Source of the DNA: Voacanga thouarsii
Lineage: Eukaryota > Streptophyta > Magnoliopsida > Gentianales > Apocynaceae
Reading direction: 5' to 3'
DNA: 64,000 nucleotides
Assembly (NCBI GenBank): GCA_026120185.1
Contig: JANUWF010001937.1
Span: 1,178,001 to 1,242,000 of the forward strand
A model generated the notes under the pieces. That model was given only the letters and a program-made list of their open reading frames with translations. It was not told where the DNA came from and searched no databases. This document shows, piece by piece, positions 14,140 to 25,858 of this stretch; the stretch's first letter is position 1, and every line of letters begins with the position of its first letter. The translations under genes and the position numbers were made by a program.

Positions 14140-14264
14140 GCCAACATACCAAAACTACATCGTTTTCATTTCACTATAATGACGTAAAAAATCACGCGTC
14201 ATCATAGGAAGTCTATTATGACGTTTTCTAAAAAGTGTCAGAAAAGCCACTTGTTCTTATAGTG
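14140..14264 (-). repeat. CACTA subterminal repeats and terminal inverted repeat
   Basis: Short ATGACG / CGTCAT motifs occur at about 14180, 14205 and 14218 on both strands, next to the terminus CACTATAAGAACAAGTGG read inward from 14264 on the minus strand. In En/Spm elements such subterminal repeats bind the element's second protein. The adjoining ATT (14265-14267) fits a 3-bp target duplication. Confidence 0.65.
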
Positions 14265-14595
14265 ATTCCAAATACGCTTACACTATTAGTGTAAGTGGAC
14301 TACTCACTAGTTAAAGGTAAGTCATTTCCTATTTAGAAACCATAGTGTAATGATTTACCTTGATAAAGTGCCCACCTTCATCAATCGATCAAAAATATTT
14401 TTTTCGCTTATATGTTAGTAACCCATAATCTACATCTTCTTGTGAAAGTATGACCTAATTACGTAGATTACTTACTAATACACTTAGGCTTTTAATGTGC
14501 AAATATATGTAACAAACAACTGTTAATGAATAAAACTTTTTTAAAATTTCTAAAATACAGAAATATATAGTACATTTTGGGCATATATTCCAACA
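14265..14595 (-). repeat. Truncated copia-like LTR flanking the CACTA terminus
   Basis: This is a diverged copy of 9400-9748. It starts directly at the CACTA terminus and ends at CCAACA (14590-14595), which on the minus strand is TGTTGGAATATATGCCC, a copia-type LTR start. The abrupt junction at 14264/14265 shows that the CACTA element inserted into this LTR: the other copy reads ATTCGAAATACG uninterrupted where this one reads ATT-CCAAATACG at the junction. Confidence 0.55.
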
Positions 14596-14649
14596 ATTTA
14601 GAATATACAAAGAAAATAAAACTTATATTTTTTATAAGTTGATGAGAAA

Positions 14650-15300
14650 AAAGAATGTTTTGATATTCTGGTTGAAGTTAAAAAGCATGCAAATGGTCAT
14701 TTGATCCTATGATTGCGTTATAATGTATGCAATGTGAATGGGTTTCGGTTTCGTGCAACAATGTATGAGGCTAATAAGTGCACTCAAAATTTTAATGTTA
14801 TGCATAGAGCTGATACTACGAGTTATTTTAGCCCCAGAGATAGAAATCCTATAGTAGCTGGTGTCAATTATTATGGAGTGCTTACTGATATTATAAGGAT
14901 ACGATATAGTAACCAACTGAAATTTCTATTAGTCAAATGTGATTGGTTTGATATACATTAAGGTGTTAAAGTTGACGACCTTAAGTTTCCTTTGGTGAAT
15001 CGTGATCATTTGTTGTACTGAAAAAATAGAAAGATGGATGAGCCATTCATCCTAGCAAATTGCGGAACAAGTTTGGTAATCTCATTGTCCTAGAGAAAGG
15101 GACTAGTATGTCGTAATGCCAATGATGAAAAGAGATAACTATGATGTGTACTCAAGGGACCATGATATAGAAACATTTCCCATATAGCAACTAGATTCTC
15201 GTCCTGTTTCGCGTGAAGTAGATGTTTATGGGTTAGAGATGGCATTTTTTGGAAAGAAAGTGGATTTAGTTGGAAGAAGAATACAGCTCACAACCTAATG
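14650..15300 (+). pseudogene. DUF4216 remnant of a CACTA transposase
   Basis: The segment reads RYNVCNVNGFRFRA, then 'TTSYFSPRDRNPIVAGVNYY' and 'FLLVKCDWFD', with 'LVNRDHLLY' after a stop. These are the conserved blocks of DUF4216, the C-terminal domain of plant CACTA transposases. The open part runs 14713-14961, and later parts contain stops and frame changes. It lacks the catalytic domain, which should lie to its left. Confidence 0.6.
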
Positions 15301-15415
15301 TAATTAGTCACTTTCTAGTTTACTAAATATGCTAGAATTGTTATATTCTTTTCTCAATTGATTTTTGACCAAATTTCTTTGACTTTATTTTTCTATGCTT
15401 CTTTGTGTTTTGTAA

Positions 15416-17240
15416 ATGGTTACCAAACGTTCTCGACGTACATCAATGGAGGATGACATAGCTACCTCAAGATTAGGAGCTAGTTCCTCACAAAGTACAA
15501 AGACATAGCCAACAATACAGGAGGTTAGCCAGAGATTAGATACAGCTGTCCAGACGGACTCTTGAGATCAAAAGTACAGTCAGGAGACGGCTACACCTGC
15601 TTCTGTTGTAGGTCCCAGTTGCTTGGGACCTTTTTTCTTGGGCTCTAGTGTCTCATGTTTGCTAAGTTATTAGGAAGTAATTTAAGAGAAATTGATATTT
15701 GTGACTATTAAAATCATATTAAGCTTTTATCTTTCTGTTTAATGAAATCATACTTATAGACTGGCCAATTTTGAATTAATTTTTTTATTGATACTTTATA
15801 GGCTTCACGTCGAGAAGTTCTCGTTAGGGCAGAAAGTCGCCCTCCGGATAGGTGAGCTGGGCTTTCAAAAGTATGAGGTTGGCATGAACTAATACGGAGG
15901 TCTTATAAGAGTAAATGCGTTTCATTATAGTTCAGTAGTGAGCTATTTTGAACGTATAAGTAGCAGGATCCCTCTGAATTATAGGGATTGGCATTCCGTA
16001 CCTTAGAGATATAAAGATGAGGTTTGGAAAGAAATACAGGTAACTAATTTTATTCTAACACATATAAACTTATTTTCTCTCTAAGTTAAAATTTTAAATA
16101 ATTGTTTATTTGTTTAACATGTACAAGGACAAGACCACTATGCCACCGAAAGATGTAGCGTCACCATGAAGATGCTATGCATTGCTTGGAAGGATTATAA
16201 ATGTAAGTTGAAACAGAGATACTACATTCCTTTTCAGACAAGTATGGAGGCCGTTCTTTTCCGAGATAGGCGAGTTGACGAAAATCAATAGAGGATATTA
16301 GTTGATTTATGGAGCTTGGAGAATACGCATGTTATATGTATAAAAGTTGAATATTTTTCCTTGTCATAAATGCGTGCATATACGCGATAATAATTATATG
16401 CTTATTTTTTATATTAACTATTTTAGATACTCACAAGCGTAGGCAAAGTGAAACAGACAAAATCGATCACATATTGTGTATCCATCGTCATAGGAAGAAT
16501 GCAACATTCTGTTATACAGGATCATGTATTCATTTTCTCTTATACACCATTTATTTAAATATTATTTAATTCATTCAAAAATTCTCAAAAATCTTTATAG
16601 ATGGCCTCATAAGGCTAATCGATATCACAGTATGATATGTTTCTTGTGATACGAATGTGGCGTAGTTGACAGGCTAATGGTTTGACTACAGAGATGATTG
16701 TAAGGAATTTTCAAAGATCAATTTTTCTGAATTATTAAAATATGACAAATATAATTCATTAACCTAATTTTAATTTGATATATTGTTTCATAATTCTATA
16801 GGACTGATTACAAGAAGAGCGGCAAGCACTACTTGAGTCTACGTGTATTGAGGAAGCGAATGATCAGATCTTCCAACACTTGTTCGGTTCTAATATGAGA
16901 GGTCCTGTAAGGTGCAAGGAAAAATGACCAACACCAACCTTAATCACACTCGTGCAATCAATGTTGAGGAGGTCGTCAGAGCTCAGGTTGATACACGTAT
17001 TTAGAGTACGCGAGAAATTATGCAAGTTGAGATGCAGTGTGAGTGAAATGTTTACGAGTCACGTATAGCATCGCTTCAGACTACCATAGAAGTATTATCT
17101 CATAGATTTGACGTAGGTGCATTTGCTACAGCGCTTATACCATTATTTGGTGCATCTACAATATCTCCGAGTGTTGGTTCAACTTCTCAACTCGTTAGAT
17201 CATGTGATGCTGATGAGACTACTCATGATAACTGATATAT
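15416..17240 (+). pseudogene. Transposase_24-like second gene of the plus-strand CACTA remnant
   Basis: It starts at the ATG at 15416 with MVTKRSRRTSMEDD, comparable to MARTRGRRRS in the other CACTA element. Further exon-like blocks lie at about 15800-16040 ('YRDWHSVP' then 'YKDEVWKEIQ', followed by a GTAACT donor) and about 16127-16340 ('GQDHYA..RCSVTMKM'). A block at about 16801-16880 reads 'DYKKSGKHYLSLRVLRKRM'. Stops occur within 90 bases of the start and again later, so the gene is broken. The family call rests on block order more than on strong single motifs. Confidence 0.45.
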
Positions 17241-17479
17241 TCTCATTTTCTTCTTATTTTACATGTACTATTATTTCTAATAGAATTCTTGGTATTTCCT
17301 ATTTCTCATATATGTAGTATTATTTCTTCTTGTAGAGCTTATGGATTATTTATGATTTCATTATTCAAAAGATTGATTTTGATTTGTTTAGCATTAAGCA
17401 TATTATGTTTTATTGTGATTGGTATTGAATGAGTTGATTGGATTGTATTTGATTTGAAATTGCAGGTGTATAGGGCTAA

Positions 17480-17984
17480 ATACCAAGCAACCATTTAAAA
17501 AAATGAATAATCACACACGACGGCTAAAAATCATCATATTTGGTGCTCAATCTAAATATCACACCTGATCAACCAAATACGATGGCCAGGAACCGTCATT
17601 TTTGAGATATATATATGACAGTTTAGACCGTCATTTTTTGGTAACAAATTGGACGGCTCGGTCCGTCGCTTTTAGTAACAAATACGACGGTTTGGACCAT
17701 TGTTTTTTGTAACAAATATGACAGCTTATTCAGATATTATGATGGTTTATCGAACCGTATGCTTAAACCATCCAAACTAATTATATATGATGCTTTTATA
17801 GAGCCATCATATTAGGTCATCGTATTAGTCTAATACGATGATGTTGTGGTCGTTGTTGACCAATCAGACTTATTACGACGGTCATAGAACTGTTGTTAAG
17901 CCATAATTTTTATCTAATATGACAGTTTGTGGATCAAATACGACAGCTTCTTCGCCGTCATATTTACTCTGGTTTTTAGTAGTG
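17480..17984 (+). repeat. Subterminal inverted repeats and CACTA terminus
   Basis: More than ten copies of a core such as ACGACGG/CCGTC(A/G)T or TATGACGGTTT lie on both strands at roughly 17510-17960, often with the two orientations facing each other. They lead to the terminal sequence ending at 17984 with ACTCTGGTTTTTAGTAGTG. Dense subterminal motifs of this kind are typical binding sites of the CACTA second protein. Confidence 0.7.
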
Positions 17985-20149
17985 AGAAGAAATTGCAGAA
18001 ATATAGGGTAAAGCATACAAGAAGTACATGACACTATCAGAAGTGAGGGCTACAGCGCCGTGCAGGCATGAAATTTCTAAAACAAAGAAGTTGCTAGAGT
18101 ATAAACCACGTATACCATATTCGAGTAGGCTACAAAAAGAGCAAATTGATACAATGCAATATAGGAAAGCTATAGAGCCACATTTGAAGAGTGTTGAAGA
18201 AAAAATGTGCCATTCTACTGAAGATCATATAATGGCCCATAATGATGAAGAAGGGATTCTACCACATAAGGACAAAGGGAATAAAAAAATGGAATAAGTG
18301 TGTGAGAAGATACAAGGCAAAGTCCTCGAGAAGAGAAGAAAGTACACGAGGACTCAATGCATAGTGTGATAAGAGATGGACTTCACTCTCATTTATGTTC
18401 TTTTAATGTCTCTTTCTCACTTGATTTTGTAGGTACTTCTCCACTCATGAAGCGAAATGAAGCCAATAATGATGGTCACCAATTATGCCCTTCATCCCAC
18501 TTAAAAGGAGGTAGCTTGGTAATTGTAAACAATTCAATGCAAAGTAAGTATCTCTTGACTACTTCTTTAAGAGCAACATTACTAGGTTTGGAGTTAGGGA
18601 ATCCTGAATATGATCATATCATTAAAGGGATAATTGATACTCTAATTAGTGATGCACTATTTAGCCATTACTTATATTCATATGCTGAAGAATTAATTTA
18701 TGTGTCTAAAGAGATGCAGAGGAATGAAGTTTATATGCTTAATTTTGTTAAGACCAATAATTTTCACAAATATTATTTCTCCCAAAAACCTCCCGTATTT
18801 CTAAATAATTCATCATATGTACTCTTTACATTGAACATGAATTTTCTTTACAAATGGCTGATGAGGAAGCCTGATAAATGGAAAGAGTTGTTTTTGCTTA
18901 GCTTATTTTTTCTAGTTAGTAGTCCTTTGGTTTGCTTCGTTTTACTCTAGTTTATTTGCTTTCAACATTTTTATTCTGTGGTTTTCATTTTATAGGATAA
19001 TAAATTGAGAATAATGCTTTTTTTTTTTTTCCTATTTCAATAGCTATTGAAGCTTCATTTATTTGGGGAGCATTGCTTAACCTTTTCTCTTTCTTATTTT
19101 TGGTCCCTTTAGATATGCTTTCTTGTGTATATTTTGGCCATCAAGAATTTTGTCTATTTTAAATGCCAAGGAGTGGTTTTGCAGTATTTAGTATCAAAGT
19201 TTTTATCAATTTCTTATGGTGTTTTTCTTGTTTAGTTGAAAATTGAGCTAATTTTTTTTTGTTTTTTTTGTCATATTTTGATTCTTATGAGATTGCTATT
19301 CTTTTTCTCTTGGCATGAAAATTTAGTATGAGATTATTTTGACTAGGATATTCTTTGGTAAATTTGTATATTTGATATGATATAGACTAAGTCTTGAGAA
19401 TTTAGATTGACCTTGCCTATGTTTTAATAAATTTTGTGACATTGTATTTCTTGGAGATTGATGAGAAACTTATAATGAAGTATAAGTAAGGAACTTTGGC
19501 CTATTTATATTCTATGATCTTTTAACTAGTCCTAATTCTGGGTTTAAGTATATGTAGATTGGGATATGAAAAAGAGCTATTAGAGTAAAGCAATGCAAAT
19601 GCTGAAAAATCACTCATCATTCCTTTACTATGTATTTGCATTACTTTACCCTAATGACAGTAACATAAAAGCTGAAAGATTTTTATTCCATCTCTACTAG
19701 GCAACTACATTTACCTTGCAAAAACAAGCGTATAGATTAATCTTCTTTTTACACACAGGTTGCAGTAACTTTTGGAAGTCAGAGAATTTAAGTAGCCCTT
19801 ATTCCTAGCTTATACAAATCATTTGAGTCATATTCTTGAACCAGGAGATAGGATGAGACTGAATTCAATAAATATAGACTTGTTTAATCCAACTTTGATG
19901 GCCTTAGTTTTATCCATTTAAATGTATGGGTTGGATTAAACCAAAGCCATCGAAGTTGGATAAAACCAACTTTGCCATAGGTTGGTTGAATAATTTTAAA
20001 TTGAATTTTTATCTCAAAAGAAAAATAATATATTTGCTATGGAAGTCAATGTTTCCAAAAATCCATTCTTGTTAAAATACTTTTTGCTTGTGGCATTTAA
20101 TTCTCTTTATATTTTGTTTGAGGACAAGCAAAAGTTTAAGTGTGAGAAA
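17985..20149 (+). other. Decayed sequence, possibly internal part of a gypsy-type element
   Basis: Two open stretches are present: 18028-18297 (89 codons, with 'PRIPYSSRLQKEQID', loosely like the gag-pol linker of Athila-type elements) and 18357-18950. Near 20112-20140 the sequence GAGGACAAGCAAAAGTTTAA resembles the region just ahead of the polypurine tract in Athila-like elements, directly before a likely LTR start. No protease, reverse transcriptase or integrase motif is visible. An eroded or non-autonomous LTR element is an inference. Confidence 0.3.
18357..18950 (+). other. Unrecognised 197-codon open reading frame
   Basis: An uninterrupted reading of 197 residues. The middle part (about residues 50-130) has mixed, protein-like composition; the last 20 residues are strongly hydrophobic (LFLLSLFFLVSSPLVCFVLL). 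I recognise no family. It sits between a CACTA terminus and a gypsy-type LTR, so it is more likely a leftover of a non-autonomous retroelement than a host gene. Confidence 0.2.
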
Positions 20150-21655
20150 GTAATAAGTGCTCATTATATGCATATTTTATACATCATTTGTACCTTAAAT
20201 CGTCAAGAAATTCTTTATAGATTACTATTTATCCCAATTTTCTTCTTGTTTAATATAGATTGAAAAGAGTTGAAGTTAGAACATAATTCAAGGAGGAAAA
20301 CTGGAAAGAACCAAACTGAAGAGCCACGGTGCCGTGCGTGTTTTTTTACAAGCTGTCGTGCATTGTTAGGATTTAGAAAATGCTAGAACATCTGGAGCAA
20401 TACAATGCCGTTCATCTCATCTTTCATGGCATCGTGCATGTTTCTAGTGCATAAAGAATTCAAGACCTAGACGTCATTTCAATTTGGGTATAGTTCATCA
20501 GAGCATGCACGACGCCGTTCAGGTCATTTCCCACGGTGCCATGCAATATCGTAGAAGACCCTCTGTTCAATGATTTTTGGGGTTTGTCAATGGGCATCTA
20601 TAAATACTCGTCTTTTAACCCTTAGAATTAGTCTTTGGTGGCCAAAAACACCAGAGAACTCCTAGAGAGCTCAAGAAACACCAAGAGAAGAAGGATCAAG
20701 GGGAATCAAATGAGAAGAAGAGAGGAGTTGCTCAAGAGGATCTCAAAGAAGAAGAAAAAAGCTAGTTTGTCTATGAGTGCTCTCTTTCTCTTTCTTGTAA
20801 TCTACTTTTGGCAAAATTGAATATATATGTTTTAGTTATATTTGAGGGATGGACCCTAAGTTTGTGCTCTTAGATTGATTTTATTTTAGATCTATTGAAT
20901 TTCTATTCCTTGTATTTGATTACTTGGGCTTTATCGTATTAGATTGATTGTTGGGGATTGATTGATTTTTTCAATTGATTAGTCTACTTCTAATGAATTC
21001 AAGAGATGAGGTTAGGAGTTAAACACCTAATTTATTGATTCAATGTTTGTTTTACATTAATGAATGTGAGAAAGGATTTGGGAGATTAGAACTTGGTAAT
21101 CAAAGGGTTTATGATATTTCCTAGACATACAGATATTATAGCTTCTGGATTTTCTTGAGATTTAATACTCTTAATGCATTCTAGACTAAATTGGTAAGGT
21201 AGATATACCTATTAGTTTGCTAGGAACAGGAATTTCATTACTTGAGAGAGAGTGAGGTTCGCGTTTGAAAATCCCTCCGATGCTTAAATTGGGAATTTAT
21301 AGGTTTAAGGGTATTTTTTTTTATTTAACATAGGTTTGGGGGTGTTCTTCTTTACATGGCCTTTCTTCTTATTTTTATCTCTTGAGGACCCTTGTAACTT
21401 TTCTTGTGTGAACTTTGGTATACTCTCTAGTATATGAGCTTATTAGAGTTGTTTATTGATTTTGTTTCTTTATTTTGTGGGCTAAACCATTAGACTTGAG
21501 TAAAGTAATGGTAATTGCTAAGCTCATGTGGATTCGATACTTGCTATTCCCTATGCTATACGATAGGTATACCTGCCCAATTATATGGTTTTAGTATTTA
21601 GTATTTTAAAGCTTGATTGTTTGTGGAATTGTTAATAATATTTCTAACACGAAAA
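20150..21655 (+). repeat. Athila-like Ty3/gypsy LTR
   Basis: The block starts at about 20150 with TAATAAGTGCTCATTATATGC, resembling the TGATAAGTGC start of Athila-type LTRs and preceded by a decayed polypurine-like stretch. It contains an interspersed GC-rich motif (variants of CACGGTGCCGTGC and GCATCGTGCATG at 20325-20560), a TATA box (TATAAATACTC at about 20600) and a purine-rich leader. The end at about 21655 (…AAAAGCAACA) is uncertain. Only one LTR is present, apparently the 3' one of a plus-strand element. Confidence 0.5.
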
Positions 21656-21689
21656 AGCAACAAGTGTTGTGGCTAAGAACATACACTTT

Positions 21690-24600
21690 GTCCACCTAAT
21701 CATGACTGGCCACTCAGATGATTTGACCTCCCTGTTTCTTGGTAGTATTTATAGGGGTCTGTTCCAGTTTTCAAAGGCTATGATTGAAAGTAAGGAAATC
21801 GAGTCTGTGACTGGACCCATTTGGCCATTTCAGATGTGGCTATAACGATATGTACCCAATTTTGATCTTTCACACCTTGAATTAATAGAGACAAATAACT
21901 CTATGACCAGTTATCACCTCTGTCGAGTTCCTGTTATTGATTTCCCACTCACTGATATTCTTATTGATATCCATTCTAATCAAGAGAATACTGCCTCTGA
22001 ACTGTTCCTTTATAGCTCTAGAGTTATTAGCCTTGATTGGTTGAAGAATACCCAAGGGAAACTTGCAAATGAAAATTAGTTGGAGTACCATTACTAATGC
22101 AACTTGTCATTTACATGTTTATTTCCACCAAGTCTACTACTGGCTTTCCTAACTTCTTAAGTGTTAAAAAAGGAATGATGTTGAGAACAACCCCCTGTCA
22201 ATGAATACTTTGGAAATAGATTTATCGTTTACATGTGTTTTGACGTACAAAGGTTTCAAATGATTGGTCATTTCCTCTGTTGGTTCAACAAAAGATATGT
22301 TGGACTCTTTTGTATTGTCTGACTTGTCTGCTGGATCAGCCCACTCAGCTACCACCTAGTTAGTAACAAAAACATCTCTTGCCCGTGCTTGCCTACCCTC
22401 TTTCTTGCAAAACTTCAAAAATAAAAAACTGATTGTATTCATAGAACCTTCAGATTCCATTCTCTCCAGTTCGGTTGGCTAATCATATTTTATGGCCTTT
22501 CATTTATATCTTTTAAACCCTCTTCCTTTGTAACATTATTTTTTATGTGGAAGTAAGCATGGAGGGTATTGCACTTATGTAATTTTCCCTCATAAGTGCA
22601 ATGTGCAATGTTAAAATCCCTCATGTACCTTAAAAAGCCACTTTCATAGCAGCATTCGATCTATCTTCTTATGGGAATTTTAGCTAATAAAAAATAGACC
22701 ATCTGCTATAACTTGATAAACCCGCCTTCTTGTCTTTCTGAAACCTAGCTCGCAGATCAATCTTTCGGCGAGGGTGATGAATCGGCCGATAAATGAATGA
22801 CTCAGGATATAAGTTCAGCTAGTCTGACTACTTTCATTTTGGAATCTACGCTTTTTTCATGTAAGATAACTCTGGACCTTCAATGTTTACCATATTCTGA
22901 TCAACCATTCGTCTAGACACCTCTTTCCTAGTCAAGCTATCTCACTTTCTTTCAAATGTGCTCAGCTTTCATAATGCTACTATCAGTTCATCCTCATCAA
23001 CCTGTTCTAATTGATCCTCAGACAAAGGGATTTTCATGAGAGATCTTAGGTTGACTGGATCGCTATATCTTAGGTTGACTGGATCACTATCAAATGCTTT
23101 GTTGAAAAGTTAAGGGTTAACGGATTCCATCATGTCTGATACGGAACTGTCTAGCCCAACTTTACTTACTTTTACCATGTTAAGATCAATAATTGAAAAA
23201 GGGATTGTGTCTACTAGTATTTGCCGTCCGTTAACTTGAAATGCCCTTCTTGGATAGCCTTCTAAATAGAATTTCTAAAAACCACATAGTTATTAGTGGA
23301 ATGAGTAAAAGAATTGTGCCATTTACAATACTGCTTCCCCTTTAATTCTTCCGCAACCGAAATTCTCTGACCATTTGTAAGATTGATATGCATGTCTTTG
23401 AGTAGGTAATCAAAAATTTGATTGGCCTTGGTTATGTCAAACGAATATGTTTCTTAATTGCTTGATTTAGTAGGTTCTTCACCTCAGACCAGTTTCAAGG
23501 CCGGATAACTATAAGCCTTCCCGGTTACGATCTCAGCTACCATAATTTTCTCATCGGTGACCGGCTCATTGATGTCATCAATTATCGAAGTCATGATTGG
23601 CCTCTTCTAAAACTTTACCCCTCGTCTCGCCTCCTTGTCTTTGATGATCTACTCAATCCTAGCTTCATGTAAGGCCAACCATGACAAATTAGATAAATTA
23701 TATAGAATTAGGGCCTCCCTTAATTATGGATGCATCCGGTCAATGGCAATCCATGTATACTCTAATTCTGGTAAGAGTGTCTAGCACTTTCCTTTCAACC
23801 GTCACAACCTTTCTAGAAAATCAGTAACAGACTCATCGATCTTTTGCTTAATGGCTAAAAGATCAGCCATTGGGGTGTCTGGTTCAGGCCGGTAGAACTT
23901 TTCGTAAAAAATTCTTTCTATTTCGGGCCAGCTTTGAGTATAATTTGGCAATAGATTGGAATACCATGTAAAAGCATGACTAGTCAGTGATAATGAAAAA
24001 ATATATAATTTATGTCATTCACTCCTACCTATCTCATCATATTGGACAGTGAATCTATTGAAATGTCTATGGTAATCTTGTTATCATCTCCCGAAAATAT
24101 AGTGAAGTCCAAAACCTTGAAACCTTTGGGAAAAGTTAGTATTGAGTCTATCTATTTAGGATAAAGTTTCTGGTAGGCAGCTTTTTCCACACCAGTGATT
24201 GTCAAACCAAATTATTCCTCAAAATATCAGCTATTACACTTAAATCCACTTGTTGTTGAAATTAGAATTCTGTGGATGGACTAGGTTCCTTGGTTGGTAG
24301 GTATGCAAAGCTGAGGTAATTGGTGAGAACTGACCAGTTAACATTCTTTGTTGAGTTATTGTCGGAACTGCGACTGGTCATGCATAACTTCCTGCTTCAG
24401 GACTTTTTACTTGCTGCATTATAGTATATACCGATTGGCTACTAGCTGGGTCAATACTATATGACAGTCTAGTTGTCTCAGTTGGTATCAAAGAACCTGC
24501 TACTATATTGCCCCCTGGCCCAATCACCAAATGCTGACCTGTGGGGTATATTAGTTGATGCCCCCAGCACACACTAGTTGTTACCCTCCAGCATATATCA

Positions 24601-24780
24601 TTTGTTGCCTTCCAGCATATATTGGTTTTTACCCTCCAAAGTAAACTAGTTGCTTGGCCTCCATTCCATAGTTTATGGGGGACTGGACATCTGTGTAAGG
24701 ACAAGTCATAGGTGATGAAAATGCACTGATCACCGGGTTTATAAAAATAAAAAAGATTCATGCATTCAATCTTCACCATA
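21690..24780 (-). pseudogene. Ty3/gypsy gag-protease remnant
   Basis: Read on the minus strand with several frame changes and stops, the order is that of a gypsy gag followed by aspartic protease. About 24780-24378 is a low-complexity amino end. About 24150-23650 is gag core: 'FKVLDFTIFSGDD', 'HAFTWYSNLLPNYTQSWPEI', 'PMADLLAIKQKIDESVTDFL'. About 23400-23250 has 'KGKQYCKWHNSFTHSTNN', the degenerate zinc-binding block. 22355-22164 has 'HLKPLYVKTHVNDKSISKVF' with 'FIDRG' where an active protease has a D-(S/T/N)-G core. No reverse transcriptase follows before 21690. This is a dead fragment unrelated in orientation to the LTR at 20.15-21.65 kb. Confidence 0.6.
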
Positions 24781-25589
24781 AAAATAAGAAATTCTAATTT
24801 TTTTTCTTAATGATAAAAAAATTAAGATTTATGATTAAATAATAAAATATATTAAATTTTAATATTGATAATATTTCATTCGATATACTCATCGAAAAAC
24901 GATCTCTTTTTTCATTATAGATAATTTTAAAAATTTTATATTATCATTTTCAATTGTATCATTTGCAAGATAAGATTATTAATATTCTTAATTCCTTTTT
25001 CTTAAGTGCTAAGATTTTTTTTAGAATTTTTATTAAAAAATTAAACTTTATCATTTTAGCCTAAAAAATAAAAAAATTCATTATTCTAAATAAATTTGTT
25101 AAAATATAATATTAAAAATATTTTTTTATCAATGAAGAAATTAATTTTATTTCACTTAATATTTATAAGTTTATAACAATAATAATATTAAAATAAATAA
25201 ATAAATTGATTATCAAATATAATATTTATGTTTTAATATATATATAAAATACATTTTATTAAGTATGAACCTATTAATATATGATGTTTGAGTATTCCTT
25301 TAGTTAGATATATCTTTTTCAGTGGTAAATTTTTAAAACATATTAATAGATACAAGTATTAATAAAAATTACATTAACAAGTAATTGTGTTTAAAATATA
25401 AACTCAACTTATGCTAAATCCTTCACGATTTTCTTTCAATCCCTCACAACCCAGCGTAATATGTATATGTATATGTGTGTATAATATAATTGATTGAAAA
25501 AGATAATCCTTTTTAAGACAATGTTTTAAAACTAAATTGTGCATTTTTTTTATTATGATTAAAATTTATATTAAGATTGTGATTGGTCA

Positions 25590-25850
25590 GGGCTATAGAG
25601 GTTGTTTCAATTTTATTTTAAAATTTTATTTTAGATTAAAATTTTAAAATTATTAATATATATTTTTAAAGTTTATGAATAACAGCTTTTTTAGTGAAAA
25701 ATGTTAAAAAAATATCTTTAAAAAATCGAATTGAGGCCGTCTTTGTCCCGTTATAATAAAAAATTCGAATATTCATCCTGTTCCATTCTGAAATTATAGT
25801 TTGATACTAGTAATAAGAATATAAGAGAATTAAAATTTTAAAACGTTGCT
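25590..25850. repeat. Direct repeat copy 1
   Basis: Shares with 27030-27310 the order AGAGGTTGTTTCA.TTTTATTTTA, ATTAAAATTT, TTAAA.TTTGTG/TATGAATAA, TGAAAAAT, AAAATATCTT, AATTGA and GATACTA. Copies differ by many substitutions and small indels. Both lie upstream of the receptor-like gene's 3' end. Confidence 0.45.
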
Positions 25851-25858
25851 AACAATTT

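Larger units (their letters stand above)
3031..14264 (-). mobile_element. CACTA (En/Spm) transposon, decayed, left end not found
   Basis: The right terminus reads TCTTATAGTG at 14255-14264, which on the minus strand is CACTATAAGA, a CACTA-type terminal inverted repeat. Just inside (14160-14250) are short subterminal repeats with the core ATGACG and its complement. From that end inward on the minus strand come a TNP2-like transposase (10553 down to 5229) and a Transposase_24-like second gene (4631 down to 3789), the usual order in plant CACTA elements. Bases 14265-14267 (ATT) are the likely 3-bp target duplication. The left terminus is not visible, so the listed start is only the edge of the gypsy LTR, and the true end may be outside the window. 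Both genes are broken. Confidence 0.75.
14600..17984 (+). mobile_element. Second CACTA (En/Spm) transposon remnant, 3' part
   Basis: On the plus strand, a DUF4216 remnant (about 14700-15300) and a Transposase_24-like remnant (15416-17240) are followed by inverted short repeats and a CACTA terminus: the last bases read TTTTTAGTAGTG (17973-17984), whose complement is CACTACTAAAAA. The TNP2 front half is missing on the left, where the truncated LTR and the first CACTA element begin. AGA at 17985-17987 would be the target duplication. The right terminus is clear; the left boundary is set only by the LTR end. Confidence 0.7.
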
